NCBI RefSeq assembly: GCF_029263665.1
Contig: NZ_JAJUFQ010000005.1
Coordinates: forward strand, 124,001-188,000
Reading direction: 5' to 3'
DNA from: Halomonas sp.
Lineage (GTDB): Bacteria; Pseudomonadota; Gammaproteobacteria; Pseudomonadales; Halomonadaceae
Length of the DNA stretch: 64,000 nt
Made by a program: the position numbers and the translations under genes. This document shows positions 19,263 to 29,201 of this stretch, piece by piece. The notes below the pieces were generated by a model. It saw only the letters and a program-made list of their open reading frames with translations, was not told the origin of the DNA and did no database searches. Position 1 is the stretch's first letter, and each line of letters opens with the position of its first letter.

Positions 19263-19330
19263 TCCGGAAAATTGTCAGCTCCGGAAAACAAGCCGCTCTG
19301 GGAAATCATCAGTTCCGGGGAAATTATCAG
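19263..19330. repeat. Four 17-bp degenerate tandem units before tamA
   Basis: Units start at 19263, 19280, 19297 and 19314 with TCCGGAAAA, TCCGGAAAA, TCTGGGAAA and TCCGGGGAAA, an exact 17-base period. Three of the units also share a TCAG tail. The array fills almost the whole gap between the coiled-coil gene and the tamA ATG. Confidence 0.65.
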
Positions 19331-19333
19331 GAC

Positions 19334-21202
19334 ATGGAAAATCACAGTCCCTTTCGATCAGTCGCGCTTTCCTGGGGCTCTGCCTTGGCGATACTCGTGC
19401 TTCCAGCTCCAGTGTGGGCTCTTGACGCCACCATCAAAGGTGTCAACGATGAGATGGCGGAAAACGTCAAGATCTATCTCGATAGTCTCGATGGCAGTCA
19501 GTACAACATCAATCGCTTGCGTGCTGAAGTCGCTCGCCTGACTCAGAAAGCAATACGGGTATACGGCTACTACGAACCACAGCTCGACATTCGCTTCGAT
19601 GATGAAGAGAAACCGGAAGAGGTTTTCCTGACCATCGACAAGGGCGAACCGGTCAAGCTCGAAGTGATTGACTTCACCCTGCAGGGGGATGCTGCTGAAG
19701 ATAAGCCATTCAAGCAGGCCATTGCCGATTATCCTCAGAAAAAGGGCGATGTCCTTCTCCATCAACCCTATGACAGCCTCAAAGGCAAACTGCAGGGCTT
19801 GACCATCGAACGTGGTTATTTCGACTGGCGCTTTACCGATCAGCGCATGGAAGTCCGGCCTTGGGCACACAGTGCCAGGCTGTATCTAGGCGTCGACAGT
19901 GGTCCCCGTTACCGCTTTGGCGATGTGTCCATCTCCGGCAACCACATTGTCGAGGAACGCCTGCGCAATCTGATTCCGTTCGAAACAGGCGACCCTTATC
20001 TCTCCAGTCAAGTGGCTGAGTTCACCAATGAGTTGGGCCAGACCGAGTGGTTCGGCTCGATCAGCGTACGCCCACGCCTGGATATCCAGAAAGGTGTCCT
20101 GGCTCTGCCTGAACAGAAAGGCTGGTATTACGCCGTCGACGATGCGGACATACCAACCCCTGTGCGAGGGCCTCGGATTTCAACTGATGCCTTGATATCG
20201 GCAGCGGCACTGTATCCGCCGAAAAACCCCAGCATGCCCATTGATGTCTCGCTGACGCCGGCCGACCGCCACCAGTTCGAGACCGGTATCGGATACGCCA
20301 CCGATGTAGGGCCGCGTCTGCAGTTCTCCTGGGATCAACCATGGGTCAACCGTTACGGTCATAGCTGGGACAACAAGCTGTATCTATCCGGTCCCGACCA
20401 GCAGTTCAGTGGCAACTACAACATTCCCCTGGATGATCCGCTGCGGGACAGCTATCGCCTGCAATACGGTCTGCGTAATCAAGACATCGAGGACACCCAG
20501 AGTTTCGAAAGTACCGTGGATTTTGGCCGTCGCTGGGTATTCGACAACGGTTGGGAGCAGACCGTATACCTGCGCGCCACCTATGAAGACTTTACCCAAG
20601 GTAATGAATCCAACGAAGTGCTGTTGCTCTATCCTGGCGTGAACTGGACTCGGACGCGCACGCGCAACCCTCAGTTCCCTTCCTGGGGTGACAGCCAGAA
20701 TCTGACGCTGCAATATTCGAGTGAATCCTGGGGCTCTGATGCGGAGTTCTTCCGCGCGACAGGGGATACCGCCTGGATCCGTTCACTGGGTGACGACTAC
20801 CGTTTCATTGGACGGCTTGGCGCCGGCACCATCGAGACCGATGATTTCGCCCAGATTCCACCGTCACTGCGTTTCTTCACTGGTGGTGATACCACGGTGC
20901 GCGGCTATAGCTATGAGTCGCTGTCCCCCGAGGATTCCGACGGCAAGCTCACAGGTGGCCAGCAATTGTTCACTGCCAGCATCGAAGCCCAGCGCCGTAT
21001 CACGGGGAAGTGGTGGGGAGCCGCCTTCTATGATGCCGGCGATGCCTTCAATGACTGGTGGCCAGATGAGCTCAAGAAGGCAGCCGGCCTGGGGGTACGT
21101 TGGATTTCTCCTGTGGGGCCGATCCGCCTGGACGTCGCACATCCCTTTGATGATCCTGACGACAGCTTCCGCATTCACTTCGCCATCGGACCGGAATTCT
21201 GA
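19334..21202 (+). CDS. tamA: Autotransporter assembly protein TamA (Omp85 family)
   Basis: TamA (622 residues) is an outer-membrane Omp85 protein that works with TamB. A signal peptide (about 1-30, ending near VWA|LDA) is followed by POTRA domains (about 32-290) and a C-terminal 16-strand barrel. The barrel has the Omp85 signature FTGGDTTVRGYSYESLSP and the final GLGVRWISPVGPIRLDVAHP. The ATG at 19334 was chosen because it gives a normal signal peptide; the upstream open frame is repeat sequence. tamB follows 52 bases later. Confidence 0.93.
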   Translation: MENHSPFRSVALSWGSALAILVLPAPVWALDATIKGVNDEMAENVKIYLDSLDGSQYNINRLRAEVARLTQKAIRVYGYYEPQLDIRFDDEEKPEEVFLTIDKGEPVKLEVIDFTLQGDAAEDKPFKQAIADYPQKKGDVLLHQPYDSLKGKLQGLTIERGYFDWRFTDQRMEVRPWAHSARLYLGVDSGPRYRFGDVSISGNHIVEERLRNLIPFETGDPYLSSQVAEFTNELGQTEWFGSISVRPRLDIQKGVLALPEQKGWYYAVDDADIPTPVRGPRISTDALISAAALYPPKNPSMPIDVSLTPADRHQFETGIGYATDVGPRLQFSWDQPWVNRYGHSWDNKLYLSGPDQQFSGNYNIPLDDPLRDSYRLQYGLRNQDIEDTQSFESTVDFGRRWVFDNGWEQTVYLRATYEDFTQGNESNEVLLLYPGVNWTRTRTRNPQFPSWGDSQNLTLQYSSESWGSDAEFFRATGDTAWIRSLGDDYRFIGRLGAGTIETDDFAQIPPSLRFFTGGDTTVRGYSYESLSPEDSDGKLTGGQQLFTASIEAQRRITGKWWGAAFYDAGDAFNDWWPDELKKAAGLGVRWISPVGPIRLDVAHPFDDPDDSFRIHFAIGPEF

Positions 21203-21254
21203 TGCTGACGGAATGCTCACAAGACTTTCCTTTTTTGCCTGACGAGAGCCCCAA

Positions 21255-24200
21255 ATGAGAACAGGACGACTACTTTGGGCCCTGACCCGGTTGGCAATTT
21301 TCTTGCCTTTGACGCTGGCCGGGCTGGTACTGCTGCTGGTGGGCCTTGTGCTCAGTCCCTGGGGCACCAAGCTGGCCCTGGAACAAGCGGCCCGAATGGA
21401 TTTGCTGTCATACGAAAGCGTTGAAGGCGCTCCTCTGGATACTTTCGACTTGAAGGGCTTTCGCCTGAAACAGGGCAGCTTGAGAGTAGCAGTTGACGAC
21501 CTCCACTTGTCCTGGGCAGAAGATTGCCTGCTGAAAGGGCGCCTGTGTCTTGATCAGTTGTATGTCGATGGGGCGCAAGTGCGTATCGGCAAAGGCCAGG
21601 CTGATGAGGAAACCGAGCCAGCTCCTGAGCAGCCTGCGGGGGACATGCCCCAGGTACAACTACCATTCCCTGTCGAACTGCGTGATATCAAGGTGAACGA
21701 TGTTGCTGTGCACCTGGCTGATGGCACGCGGCTGGCCTGGAAGAGTTTCACTACTGGCGTAGAGGCAGAAGGCAGTACCGTGAATGTGCAGCCTACCCGC
21801 CTGGCAGGGCTGCGCCTGACGCTGCCGTTGACACCGGGTGCCATGCTGGCCCTCAGCGCTGCAGAGCAGGAGGATGACATCCTGACGGCCGAGGCTATCG
21901 ATGCGGCCATTGCAGTGCGCTCGCCACTGCCCAGCCAGGTGGCTGCCCAGGCTCAGGGTGTCGCTACGCTTCCCCTCGACAAGCGACCACGCATCGAACT
22001 GCCGGAGATTACTCTGCCGGTGGCCGTGGAAGTTCCTGAGCTACTGGTCGAGGACGTCGCCATCGATGGTGCGATGGACTATGGCGTGAAGCGCTTGGAC
22101 CTGAATCTCCACGCCAGTGGCCAGACCGTTACCATTGAGCCACTCTCGGTGAACACGGTGGACGCAGATGCCAACCTGCAGGCCGAAGTAACCTTGAGTG
22201 ACAATTATCCACTGATGGCGCGGTTGGATGCAGACTTGTACCTGCCCGAGCGTTTCCCTGCGCTGGATGGCGAAAGGGTAAAGTTGGCCTTGGATGGCAG
22301 CCTGGCAGAGCTCAAGGTAGACCTGGACCTGACCGGACCGGTCGAAGCCCAACTCGATGCACAATTGGATGCCCTGGATCCCACATTACCATTTGAATCG
22401 ACCTTCAAGAGCCCGAAATTGCAGTGGCCACTGCCAGGCATGGAGCTTGACGAGCAAGGTGCCGACAACGGAAAACAACAAGACGCCGACAGCGAAGAAC
22501 AGCAGGGTGTCGGTGGTGAAGGGCAACAGCCAGAGGAAGGGCAGGAAAAGACAGCTGAAGAGCTCAAGCCTTGGGTAGCCACGGATATTACCCTGTCTGC
22601 CAAAGGCTCGTTGCTGGATTACCAGACACAACTGGAACTGGATGCTGAAGGCCCGAGCCTGCCGACAACGCATCTCAACCTGAATGGCCAGGGTGACCTC
22701 AAGCATTATCGCTGGAAACCGCTGGAAGTGACCATGGACGCGGGCCACCTGAAAACAGAAGGCGGCGTCAACTGGGCTGAAGGCCTGGAGGTGGAGGCCA
22801 GCCTGGACTTCAACGGCATCAATCCTGAACCCTTTGTCGAAGGGCTCAAGGGTGATCTCGATGGCCAGGCACAGCTCACCTTCAACCAGACGGATGAAGG
22901 CTGGCGGGTCACTGTCCCAGGGCTGAACATCAAGGGCGAGTTGGATGAACGCCCGCTGACACTCAATGCCAAGGTGTCCGGTAACAGCAACATGCGCTGG
23001 AACATCGAATCCCTGGATTTCCGTCAGGGCAATAATCGCATCACTGCTCAGGGTCTGGTCAGCCAGTCAGCCATAGATATTGCTGCCAAGCTGGACTTGC
23101 CAGACATGGCCAGTCTCTACCCGGGACTCGCTGGCCGTCTGCAGGGCGACATTACGGCCAATGGTAGCCTCAAGGCTCCAGAGCTGGATGTGACCTTGGC
23201 CGGTGACGGCGTGGCCTTCCAGGACAACCGTATCGCCAGGCTGTCTCTGGACGGGCAGGTGGCCGGTATTGATGATCCCCGGCTGGATATCGTGCTCAAT
23301 GCGCAGGATGTCGAGGCAGGAGGCCAGAGTTTTGCCGATATTGATCTGAGCTTGAAGGGACTGTTATCCCAACATCGCCTTGAGCTCAACGTCGATGGCA
23401 ATGAAGATGGACCATTGAACCGACTTGCCCTGGTTCTCGATGGCGCCATGAACAAGGCTCGAGATCGCTATCGTGGTACCTTGTCTCCATTGGAAGTGGA
23501 TCTTCCCCAAGGCAATATTGCCCTGGACGATGCACTGTCCTTTGATGCCAACCTGACACAATCCTCCGTGCGTACGGAACCCTTTTGTCTGCGCCGACAG
23601 CAGGGTGGTGCCGTGTGCTTAAACGAAGGTGTGGAAGCCTCGCCGGATAGTGGTCGAGTGGTTGTCGAGGTCGACGAGACACCTATGGACCTGATCAATG
23701 GTGCCTTGCCGGAAGGTTGGCGCATCGATGGTAAAACCGAGGCCAAGGTGGTTGCGAGCTGGTCGGCGGGCGGTAGCCGCTGGCAGGCTCAGGCGGATCT
23801 CGACAGCCAGGTCGAGATTGCTGGTCGCGATGCCTACGGTCAGGAATGGAGCGTACCTGCGACCACTCTGACGCTTGATCTGGATGCCAGTCAGTCGCGT
23901 ATCACCAGCGCTCTCGAGCTTGGCCTGGCGGATAGCGGCTCTCTCAAACTGGATCTTGCCATCCAGGATCCCATGGGGACAGGTGCCCTGGATGGACGTC
24001 TGGCCATCAACGAAGTGCGCCTGGCGCCTTATCGACCGTTGGCGACAGGGATTGATGAGTTGGAAGGCAGCCTTGACGGGCAGATTTCCATCTCCGGCAA
24101 TCGTGCCAACCCCGAACTCAACGGTAACCTCAATCTCTCCGGTCTACGTGTCCACGGTGCAGATATCCCGCTGGTGGTCACTGATGGGGATGTCTCCATC

Positions 24201-25340
24201 GCGCTCAATAATGACAATGCCAGAATTTCGGGTTATGTAGATGCTGAGGAAGGACGCCTGAATATTGATGGCACCGCTTCCTGGCCTGGAGGTAGCTGGG
24301 AGGCGCAGGTGGCATTGAATGCCGAGCAGGACCCTCTTCTGCTGTCCATGCCAGCCTATGGCCGCTTGAAGGTTGCCCCCAACCTGACCATTCGTGCCAA
24401 TCCGGAGCGTCTGCAGGTGCGTGGCGATGTCCGCGTACCCTGGGCGCGCCTGGAAGTCGGCAAGGTACCGCCTTCAGCGGTGACGCCCAGCAGTGATGAA
24501 ATCATCATCACCAAGGAGATGGATGAGGCCGCCAAGGCAGCAGAGGAAGAGGCCCGGCGAGCAAGAGCATCCGGCGAGCCTACCGCGCAATCCATGGCCA
24601 AGGCAGGTATGGCGATTGATATTCGTATCAGCCTGTTGCTTGGACCTGACATGCTCCTCGAAGCCTATGGGCTGGAAACGGAGTTGCAAGGCAAACTTGA
24701 TGTGCGCCAGGTCAATGGACCGCTGCAGCTGTTTGGTGACGTCAACTTGGTTGACGGTCAATTCAAGGCCTACGGTCAGGACCTGCAGATTCGTGAAGGC
24801 AAGATCATCTTCAGTGGCCCTCCAAGCCAACCGCTGCTTGACTTCGAGGCAATCCGCAACCCAGCCAATACGGAAGATGGCGTGATTGCGGGTTTAAGGG
24901 TGACGGGCCTGGCCTCAACCCCGAAACTGGAAATCTTCTCCGAACCTTCCATGGAAGAGTCCCGCGCGCTGTCCTATGTGCTTCGAGGCCGCGCCCCCGA
25001 AGATGGCGGTGCAGGTGGAGCCCTGACTACTGCGTTGATCGGCATGACACTAGGCAAGACAGGAGGGGCGGTAGGCGCTGTGGGTGAGACCTTCGGCATA
25101 GAGGATCTCAGTCTTGATACTGCCGGCAGTGGGGAAGACAGCCAGGTGGTGGTCAGTGGCAAGGTGACCGACCGTCTGGAGGTCGGTTATGGCGTAGGCG
25201 TGTTCTCGCCGATTGCCGAGCTGACACTGACCTACCAACTGTGGCGCAACCTGTATCTGCGAGCTATCTCCGGCGCAGCACAGGCAGTAGACCTGATCTA
25301 CACCTTCAGCATACCGGGGCATCCCCCCAAGCTGGAGTGA
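21255..25340 (+). CDS. tamB: Translocation and assembly module subunit TamB
   Basis: TamB (1361 residues) is a bridge-like periplasm-spanning protein anchored in the inner membrane (segment about 13-35). It is now thought to carry phospholipids or assist barrel assembly. Almost all of it is beta-rich repeat sequence, ending in the DUF490 domain (about 1030-1361) with GLASTPKLEIFSEPSMEE, SYVLRGR and YGVGVFSPIAELTLTYQLW. An acidic Gln/Glu/Gly-rich low-complexity insert lies at about 395-435. It forms an operon with tamA and ends in a strong terminator. Confidence 0.95.
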   Translation: MRTGRLLWALTRLAIFLPLTLAGLVLLLVGLVLSPWGTKLALEQAARMDLLSYESVEGAPLDTFDLKGFRLKQGSLRVAVDDLHLSWAEDCLLKGRLCLDQLYVDGAQVRIGKGQADEETEPAPEQPAGDMPQVQLPFPVELRDIKVNDVAVHLADGTRLAWKSFTTGVEAEGSTVNVQPTRLAGLRLTLPLTPGAMLALSAAEQEDDILTAEAIDAAIAVRSPLPSQVAAQAQGVATLPLDKRPRIELPEITLPVAVEVPELLVEDVAIDGAMDYGVKRLDLNLHASGQTVTIEPLSVNTVDADANLQAEVTLSDNYPLMARLDADLYLPERFPALDGERVKLALDGSLAELKVDLDLTGPVEAQLDAQLDALDPTLPFESTFKSPKLQWPLPGMELDEQGADNGKQQDADSEEQQGVGGEGQQPEEGQEKTAEELKPWVATDITLSAKGSLLDYQTQLELDAEGPSLPTTHLNLNGQGDLKHYRWKPLEVTMDAGHLKTEGGVNWAEGLEVEASLDFNGINPEPFVEGLKGDLDGQAQLTFNQTDEGWRVTVPGLNIKGELDERPLTLNAKVSGNSNMRWNIESLDFRQGNNRITAQGLVSQSAIDIAAKLDLPDMASLYPGLAGRLQGDITANGSLKAPELDVTLAGDGVAFQDNRIARLSLDGQVAGIDDPRLDIVLNAQDVEAGGQSFADIDLSLKGLLSQHRLELNVDGNEDGPLNRLALVLDGAMNKARDRYRGTLSPLEVDLPQGNIALDDALSFDANLTQSSVRTEPFCLRRQQGGAVCLNEGVEASPDSGRVVVEVDETPMDLINGALPEGWRIDGKTEAKVVASWSAGGSRWQAQADLDSQVEIAGRDAYGQEWSVPATTLTLDLDASQSRITSALELGLADSGSLKLDLAIQDPMGTGALDGRLAINEVRLAPYRPLATGIDELEGSLDGQISISGNRANPELNGNLNLSGLRVHGADIPLVVTDGDVSIALNNDNARISGYVDAEEGRLNIDGTASWPGGSWEAQVALNAEQDPLLLSMPAYGRLKVAPNLTIRANPERLQVRGDVRVPWARLEVGKVPPSAVTPSSDEIIITKEMDEAAKAAEEEARRARASGEPTAQSMAKAGMAIDIRISLLLGPDMLLEAYGLETELQGKLDVRQVNGPLQLFGDVNLVDGQFKAYGQDLQIREGKIIFSGPPSQPLLDFEAIRNPANTEDGVIAGLRVTGLASTPKLEIFSEPSMEESRALSYVLRGRAPEDGGAGGALTTALIGMTLGKTGGAVGAVGETFGIEDLSLDTAGSGEDSQVVVSGKVTDRLEVGYGVGVFSPIAELTLTYQLWRNLYLRAISGAAQAVDLIYTFSIPGHPPKLE

Positions 25341-25360
25341 GTCATTGACTCACTGACAGG

Positions 25361-25392
25361 CCCGGCCAGGCTTCCTGGCCGGGCTTTTTTTA
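25361..25392 (+). terminator. Strong terminator after tamB
   Basis: GCCCGGCCAGG pairs with CCTGGCCGGGC (11 bp) around a 3-base loop, followed by seven T. Confidence 0.93.
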
Positions 25393-25438
25393 TCTGCAGT
25401 GCTGTTTATCTGCAGTGCTGTTTATCTGACAGTGCTTG
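25391..25438. repeat. Three 16-bp tandem units after the tamB terminator
   Basis: TTATCTGCAGTGCTGT occurs at 25391-25406 and 25407-25422 identically, and as a diverged copy (TTATCTGACAGTGCTT) at 25423-25438. The first unit begins inside the terminator T-run. Confidence 0.85.
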
Positions 25439-25462
25439 AAAGCCCCATGCTGAACACAGCCA

Positions 25463-26410
25463 TCAGGTGATCTGTCGTTGGCTGGATTGCTGCTGCCTGA
25501 GCAGTTGGCAAAATGCTCGTGCAGGCTCACTGAGCTGAGAGTCCTTGCGTGTCAGAAGGCCAAATGGCGCCAGGGCACGGCCAAGTTTCAGGGGAAGGGA
25601 AACAATACCGCCGATGGAGAGATGTTCTCGCAATACACTGCGTGACATCACCATCAAGCAATCGCTCTTCTGCACCAGCTGCAAGGCGGCGAAGATCGAA
25701 CCACACTCGATCACATCCCGAGGAGACACTAGCCCGGAGTCTTCCAGCTCCTTCTCCAGTGCCTGGCGTGCAGGTGTGCTTACCGGCTGCAACAGCCAGG
25801 GCCAGTTGTCGAGCAAGTCAGCCAGTGCAGGAAGGTCGTCGGCCTCCAATAGAGGGTGGTCCTTGCGCACCACGGTCAACAGTGTCTCGTTACCCAGTGG
25901 CTCAAAGTCAAACTGATTGTGCTGCAACGCACTGGCATAGCGTGCAATAGCCAAGTCGATCTTGCTCTGCTCGAGCTGTTCGGCCAGTTGATCGCTGGTT
26001 TCACCCATCACGCGGATCTGCAGCAAAGGGCGGTCTCGTTTGAGACGGATCACCGCATCAGCGACCAGATCGGGAGCGGCCCCCATGATGGTGCCTACAG
26101 TGAGCTGTCCGCGACCGCCAAGACGATGGCGATGAACTTCTTCCGAGAAACGATCAAGGCGAGCCAAGGCGTTGTCGGCAAAGTCGACGACCATCTCTCC
26201 CAATGTGGTCGGGATCATGCCCCGGGAAGTGCGTTCAAATAACTGGCAATCGAAGGCCCGCTCAATTTCTCCGAGCATGCGTGTTGCTGCAGGTTGAGAC
26301 ATATGCAGACCGATGGCGGTCTGGTGCAGGTTTCGGTGCCGCCCGAGAGTCGACAGCATCAACAAATGTTTGTAGCGCAGGCGCCGCAACAGGTTGTGAT
26401 AGGTCTCCAT
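25463..26410 (-). CDS. LysR-family regulator, probable regulator of the rhamnose operon
   Basis: This is a 315-residue LysR-type regulator. The N-terminal winged helix-turn-helix (about 10-70) includes LHQTAIGLHMSQPAATRMLGE. The effector-binding domain (about 95-305) starts QLTVGTIMGAAPDL and resembles the GbpR/PcaQ-like group. It is divergent from rhmD across a 262-base gap, the classical LysR layout, so L-rhamnose, L-rhamnonate or L-KDR is a plausible effector (inference). Confidence 0.88.
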   Translation of the reverse strand: METYHNLLRRLRYKHLLMLSTLGRHRNLHQTAIGLHMSQPAATRMLGEIERAFDCQLFERTSRGMIPTTLGEMVVDFADNALARLDRFSEEVHRHRLGGRGQLTVGTIMGAAPDLVADAVIRLKRDRPLLQIRVMGETSDQLAEQLEQSKIDLAIARYASALQHNQFDFEPLGNETLLTVVRKDHPLLEADDLPALADLLDNWPWLLQPVSTPARQALEKELEDSGLVSPRDVIECGSIFAALQLVQKSDCLMVMSRSVLREHLSIGGIVSLPLKLGRALAPFGLLTRKDSQLSEPARAFCQLLRQQQSSQRQIT

Positions 26411-26672
26411 GCACTCTTGTCCGTCTATTGATAACTAAATTTTATGGCAGCGTGCTCAGGCTCCTTTCCTAGACATTGGTATAACGCCTGCCACTCAGGG
26501 AAATAGTCTTCTATCACGCATGTTAGGGAGATACGCGCCTTTCATCCAAGCGATAACAAAAAGGTATCAAGGATGCCGGCATTATCATTGGTTCTCCAGG
26601 CGCCATGTCGGCTACAACCTCTACAGCCTTTTCACGATTTCAACGGTCATTAAGTACAAGCGGGAGAACGCC
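26411..26672. promoter_or_regulatory. Divergent control region, LysR gene / rhamnose operon
   Basis: The 262-base region has no gene. A T-N11-A type dyad, ATAACTAAATTTTAT at 26431-26445, lies 20 bases from the LysR start and fits an autoregulatory LysR site. No clean sigma-70 pair was recognised for rhmD. Confidence 0.35.
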
Positions 26673-27857
26673 ATGAGCGAGGTTCGCATCAAGGAAGTCC
26701 GTGCCTATACCGTACGCGGTGGTGGTGCTGATTATCACGATCAAGGAGAAGGGCACTGGATCGATGGCCAGATCTCGACACCCATGAGCAAGTATCCCGA
26801 GTATCGTATGAACCGGAGCAGTTTTGGTCTCAATGTACTCGGTACGTTGGTGGTGGAAGTGGAAGCCAACGACGGCAATGTGGGTTTTGCGGTGACAACG
26901 GCGGGTGAAATTGGCGCCTTCATCGTCGAGAAGCACCTGGCCCGCTTCATTGAAGGACGTAAGGTCACCGAGATCGAAAAGATCTGGGACCAGATGTTCA
27001 ATGCCACTCTGTTCTATGGGCGCAAGGGAGTGGTGATCAATACCATATCGGGTGTCGACCTGGCGCTATGGGACTTGCTCGGCAAGGTTCGGGGAGAGCC
27101 CGTGCACGAGCTGCTGGGAGGAGCCGTGCGCGATGAACTGCAGTTCTACGCCACCGGAGCAAGGCCGGACCTGGCCAAGGACATGGGCTTCATTGGCGGC
27201 AAGATGCCGCTGGTGCACGGCCCGGCAGAAGGAGACGAGGGGCTTGCTCGCAATCTCGCGCAGTTGGCAGATATGCGTACAAAGGTTGGGAACGACTTCT
27301 GGCTGATGTATGACTGCTGGATGAGCCTGGATATCAATTATGCGACCCGGCTTGCCCAGGGCGCTCAGGAATTTGGCCTCAAGTGGATCGAAGAAGCGCT
27401 GCCACCGGATGACTATTGGGGATATGCCGAGCTCAAGCGCAATGTACCCAAGGGCATGCTGGTCAATACCGGGGAGCACGAAGCGACACGTTGGGGCTTC
27501 CGACTGCTGATGGAAATGGATTGCTGCGATGTTATCCAGCCCGATGTGGGTTGGTGCGGCGGTGTCACCGAGCTGATCAAGATCTCGGCGCTCGCCGATG
27601 CCCATAACAAGCTCGTCGTTCCACACGGCTCATCGGTGTACAGCTATCACTTTGTCGTCACCCGGCACAACAGCCCATTTGCCGAATTCCTGATGATGGC
27701 CCCCAAGGCCGATGAAGTGGTTCCCATGTTCCATCCTTTGCTGCTGGACGAACCCGTACCGGAGCAGGGGCGCATGAAGGTTTCTGCACTCGACAGGCCC
27801 GGCTTCGGTGTTCGCCTCAACCCCGAATGCGCTCTACATCGCCCATATATTCATTGA
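26673..27857 (+). CDS. rhmD: L-rhamnonate dehydratase
   Basis: This 394-residue enolase-superfamily enzyme dehydrates L-rhamnonate to 2-keto-3-deoxy-L-rhamnonate (L-KDR). It follows E. coli RhmD closely through VGGDYHDQG-like, [25 protein letters not shown] and MGFIGGKMP. Metal ligands are Asp214, Glu240 and Glu268, and the general base is His318 in VPHGSSVYS. The ATG at 26673 (GGGAG upstream) matches the family start; a longer upstream frame exists but has no homologous residues. It opens the rhamnose operon. Confidence 0.95.
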   Translation: MSEVRIKEVRAYTVRGGGADYHDQGEGHWIDGQISTPMSKYPEYRMNRSSFGLNVLGTLVVEVEANDGNVGFAVTTAGEIGAFIVEKHLARFIEGRKVTEIEKIWDQMFNATLFYGRKGVVINTISGVDLALWDLLGKVRGEPVHELLGGAVRDELQFYATGARPDLAKDMGFIGGKMPLVHGPAEGDEGLARNLAQLADMRTKVGNDFWLMYDCWMSLDINYATRLAQGAQEFGLKWIEEALPPDDYWGYAELKRNVPKGMLVNTGEHEATRWGFRLLMEMDCCDVIQPDVGWCGGVTELIKISALADAHNKLVVPHGSSVYSYHFVVTRHNSPFAEFLMMAPKADEVVPMFHPLLLDEPVPEQGRMKVSALDRPGFGVRLNPECALHRPYIH

Positions 27858-27885
27858 TTCTCCTGCGGGTAGAAGCAGGCCTGGT

Positions 27886-27915
27886 TGGATAGTGGATGGG
27901 TGGATAGTGGATTTG
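27886..27915. repeat. 15-bp tandem duplication after rhmD
   Basis: TGGATAGTGGATGGG (27886-27900) is followed directly by TGGATAGTGGATTTG (27901-27915), in the gap between rhmD and rhaM. Confidence 0.75.
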
Positions 27916-27937
27916 TCATCAGGGAAAGGACTACACC

Positions 27938-28267
27938 ATGCTGATTCGTGCTTTTCGCATGGCCCTGCAGCCAGGGCAAGAAGCGGAGTACCAGCGTCGA
28001 CATGACCAGATATGGCCTGAGCTCAGTGGGGCATTGAGAGACGCGGGCATTCTCGACTACCGAATCTTTCTCGATCGGAAAAGTCACGCTTTGTTTGCCG
28101 TCATGCAACTACGTGATGATCATCAGGTTGACAGGTTAGCCGAACGGGAAGTGATGCAGCGTTGGTGGGATTACATGGCGGATATCATGGCCACCCATGA
28201 CGATCATTCGCCGATCACCGTGCCTCTCGAGGAAGTGTTCACCTTCATGCCTGTGGAGTCGTCATGA
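27938..28267 (+). CDS. rhaM: L-rhamnose mutarotase
   Basis: RhaM (109 residues, near the usual 104) interconverts alpha- and beta-L-rhamnose anomers. Family features are RAFRMALQPGQEAEYQRRHDQIWPEL, with the catalytic His in RRHDQIWP, DYRIFLD, LFAVMQL and a C-terminal WWDYMADIM. It feeds the anomer used by the dehydrogenase of the same operon. Its stop overlaps the lactonase start by 4 bases. Confidence 0.93.
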   Translation: MLIRAFRMALQPGQEAEYQRRHDQIWPELSGALRDAGILDYRIFLDRKSHALFAVMQLRDDHQVDRLAEREVMQRWWDYMADIMATHDDHSPITVPLEEVFTFMPVESS

Positions 28268-29163
28268 GCAGCCCCTTTCAAGTCATCGACCCCCACGTGC
28301 ATTACTGGTCGTTGAAGGAGAACAACCAGCCCTGGTTGGCTGATCCCCAGCCCAACCTGCTGGGTGACTATTCCCCCATGGCGCATGACCACCTGCCTGA
28401 GAATCTGGAACAGGCAAGTGACGGAATCGAAGTTCTTGCCACCGTTCATGTTGAGGCTGACGCCACTGACCCCATCGCCGAAACACGCTGGCTGAGCGAC
28501 CTGATGGAGAAAGAGGAAAGACTGGCTCCCAGTGCTTTGGTCGTGGGCGTCGACCTTTCCCAGGATGATGCCGAAGCCGTACTTGACGAGCACATGTCAT
28601 TAAGCACCCACGTGCGAGGCGTACGCCAGATCCTCAATGTGCACGCAAATCCGTTGTTTGACTATGTCGGACGGCATTACATGCGCGAGAGGCTTTGGAA
28701 AGGCCATTTCGCACTGCTGGCTGACAGGAACCTGTCCTTTGACCTGCAGATTTACCCCAGCCAGATGGCAGAAGCCGCGACACTGGCTCGTCAGCATGCA
28801 GACACCCAATTCGTGCTGAATCACGCAGGCATGTACGTGGATCGCATGACATTGGCCGGTTGGCAGGAATGGCGTGATGGCCTCCACCTGCTGGGACATT
28901 GTCCCAATGTCAGCATCAAGCTCAGCGGTTTTGGCATGCTGGATCATCATTGGACCCCGGGGTCGATACGCCCCCTGATCTGGGAAGCGATCGATGTCTT
29001 TGGGGTGGAACGGGCCTTGTTCGCATCCAACTTTCCGGTGGATGGACTTTACGCCAGCTATACCCAGCTTTGGCAGGCATATGCAGACATTGTCTCGGGT
29101 GTCTCGGAGCATGAATTCGCTCGGCTTTTCCGCGATAACGCCCGCAGCCTTTATCGCTTGTAG
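28264..29163 (+). CDS. Amidohydrolase-family lactonase, probable L-rhamnono-lactonase
   Basis: This 299-residue amidohydrolase-2 protein has the metal motif His11-x-His13 (IDPHVHYW), a central FVLNHAGMY His, and an acidic residue near the end (SNFPVDG). It is of the L-fuconolactonase/rhamnonolactonase type. In this context it should open L-rhamnono-gamma-lactone made by the neighbouring dehydrogenase to L-rhamnonate, the substrate of RhmD. The reaction is assigned from the operon, the family from sequence. Confidence 0.82.
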   Translation: MSSPFQVIDPHVHYWSLKENNQPWLADPQPNLLGDYSPMAHDHLPENLEQASDGIEVLATVHVEADATDPIAETRWLSDLMEKEERLAPSALVVGVDLSQDDAEAVLDEHMSLSTHVRGVRQILNVHANPLFDYVGRHYMRERLWKGHFALLADRNLSFDLQIYPSQMAEAATLARQHADTQFVLNHAGMYVDRMTLAGWQEWRDGLHLLGHCPNVSIKLSGFGMLDHHWTPGSIRPLIWEAIDVFGVERALFASNFPVDGLYASYTQLWQAYADIVSGVSEHEFARLFRDNARSLYRL

Positions 29164-29201
29164 ACATCACATCAGATTCCACGGAATACAGGAGAAATGA
29201 C

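Noticed and set aside
25391..25438. CRISPR-like repeat
   Set aside because: The three units are directly adjacent with no spacers; it is a tandem repeat, as are the other short arrays.
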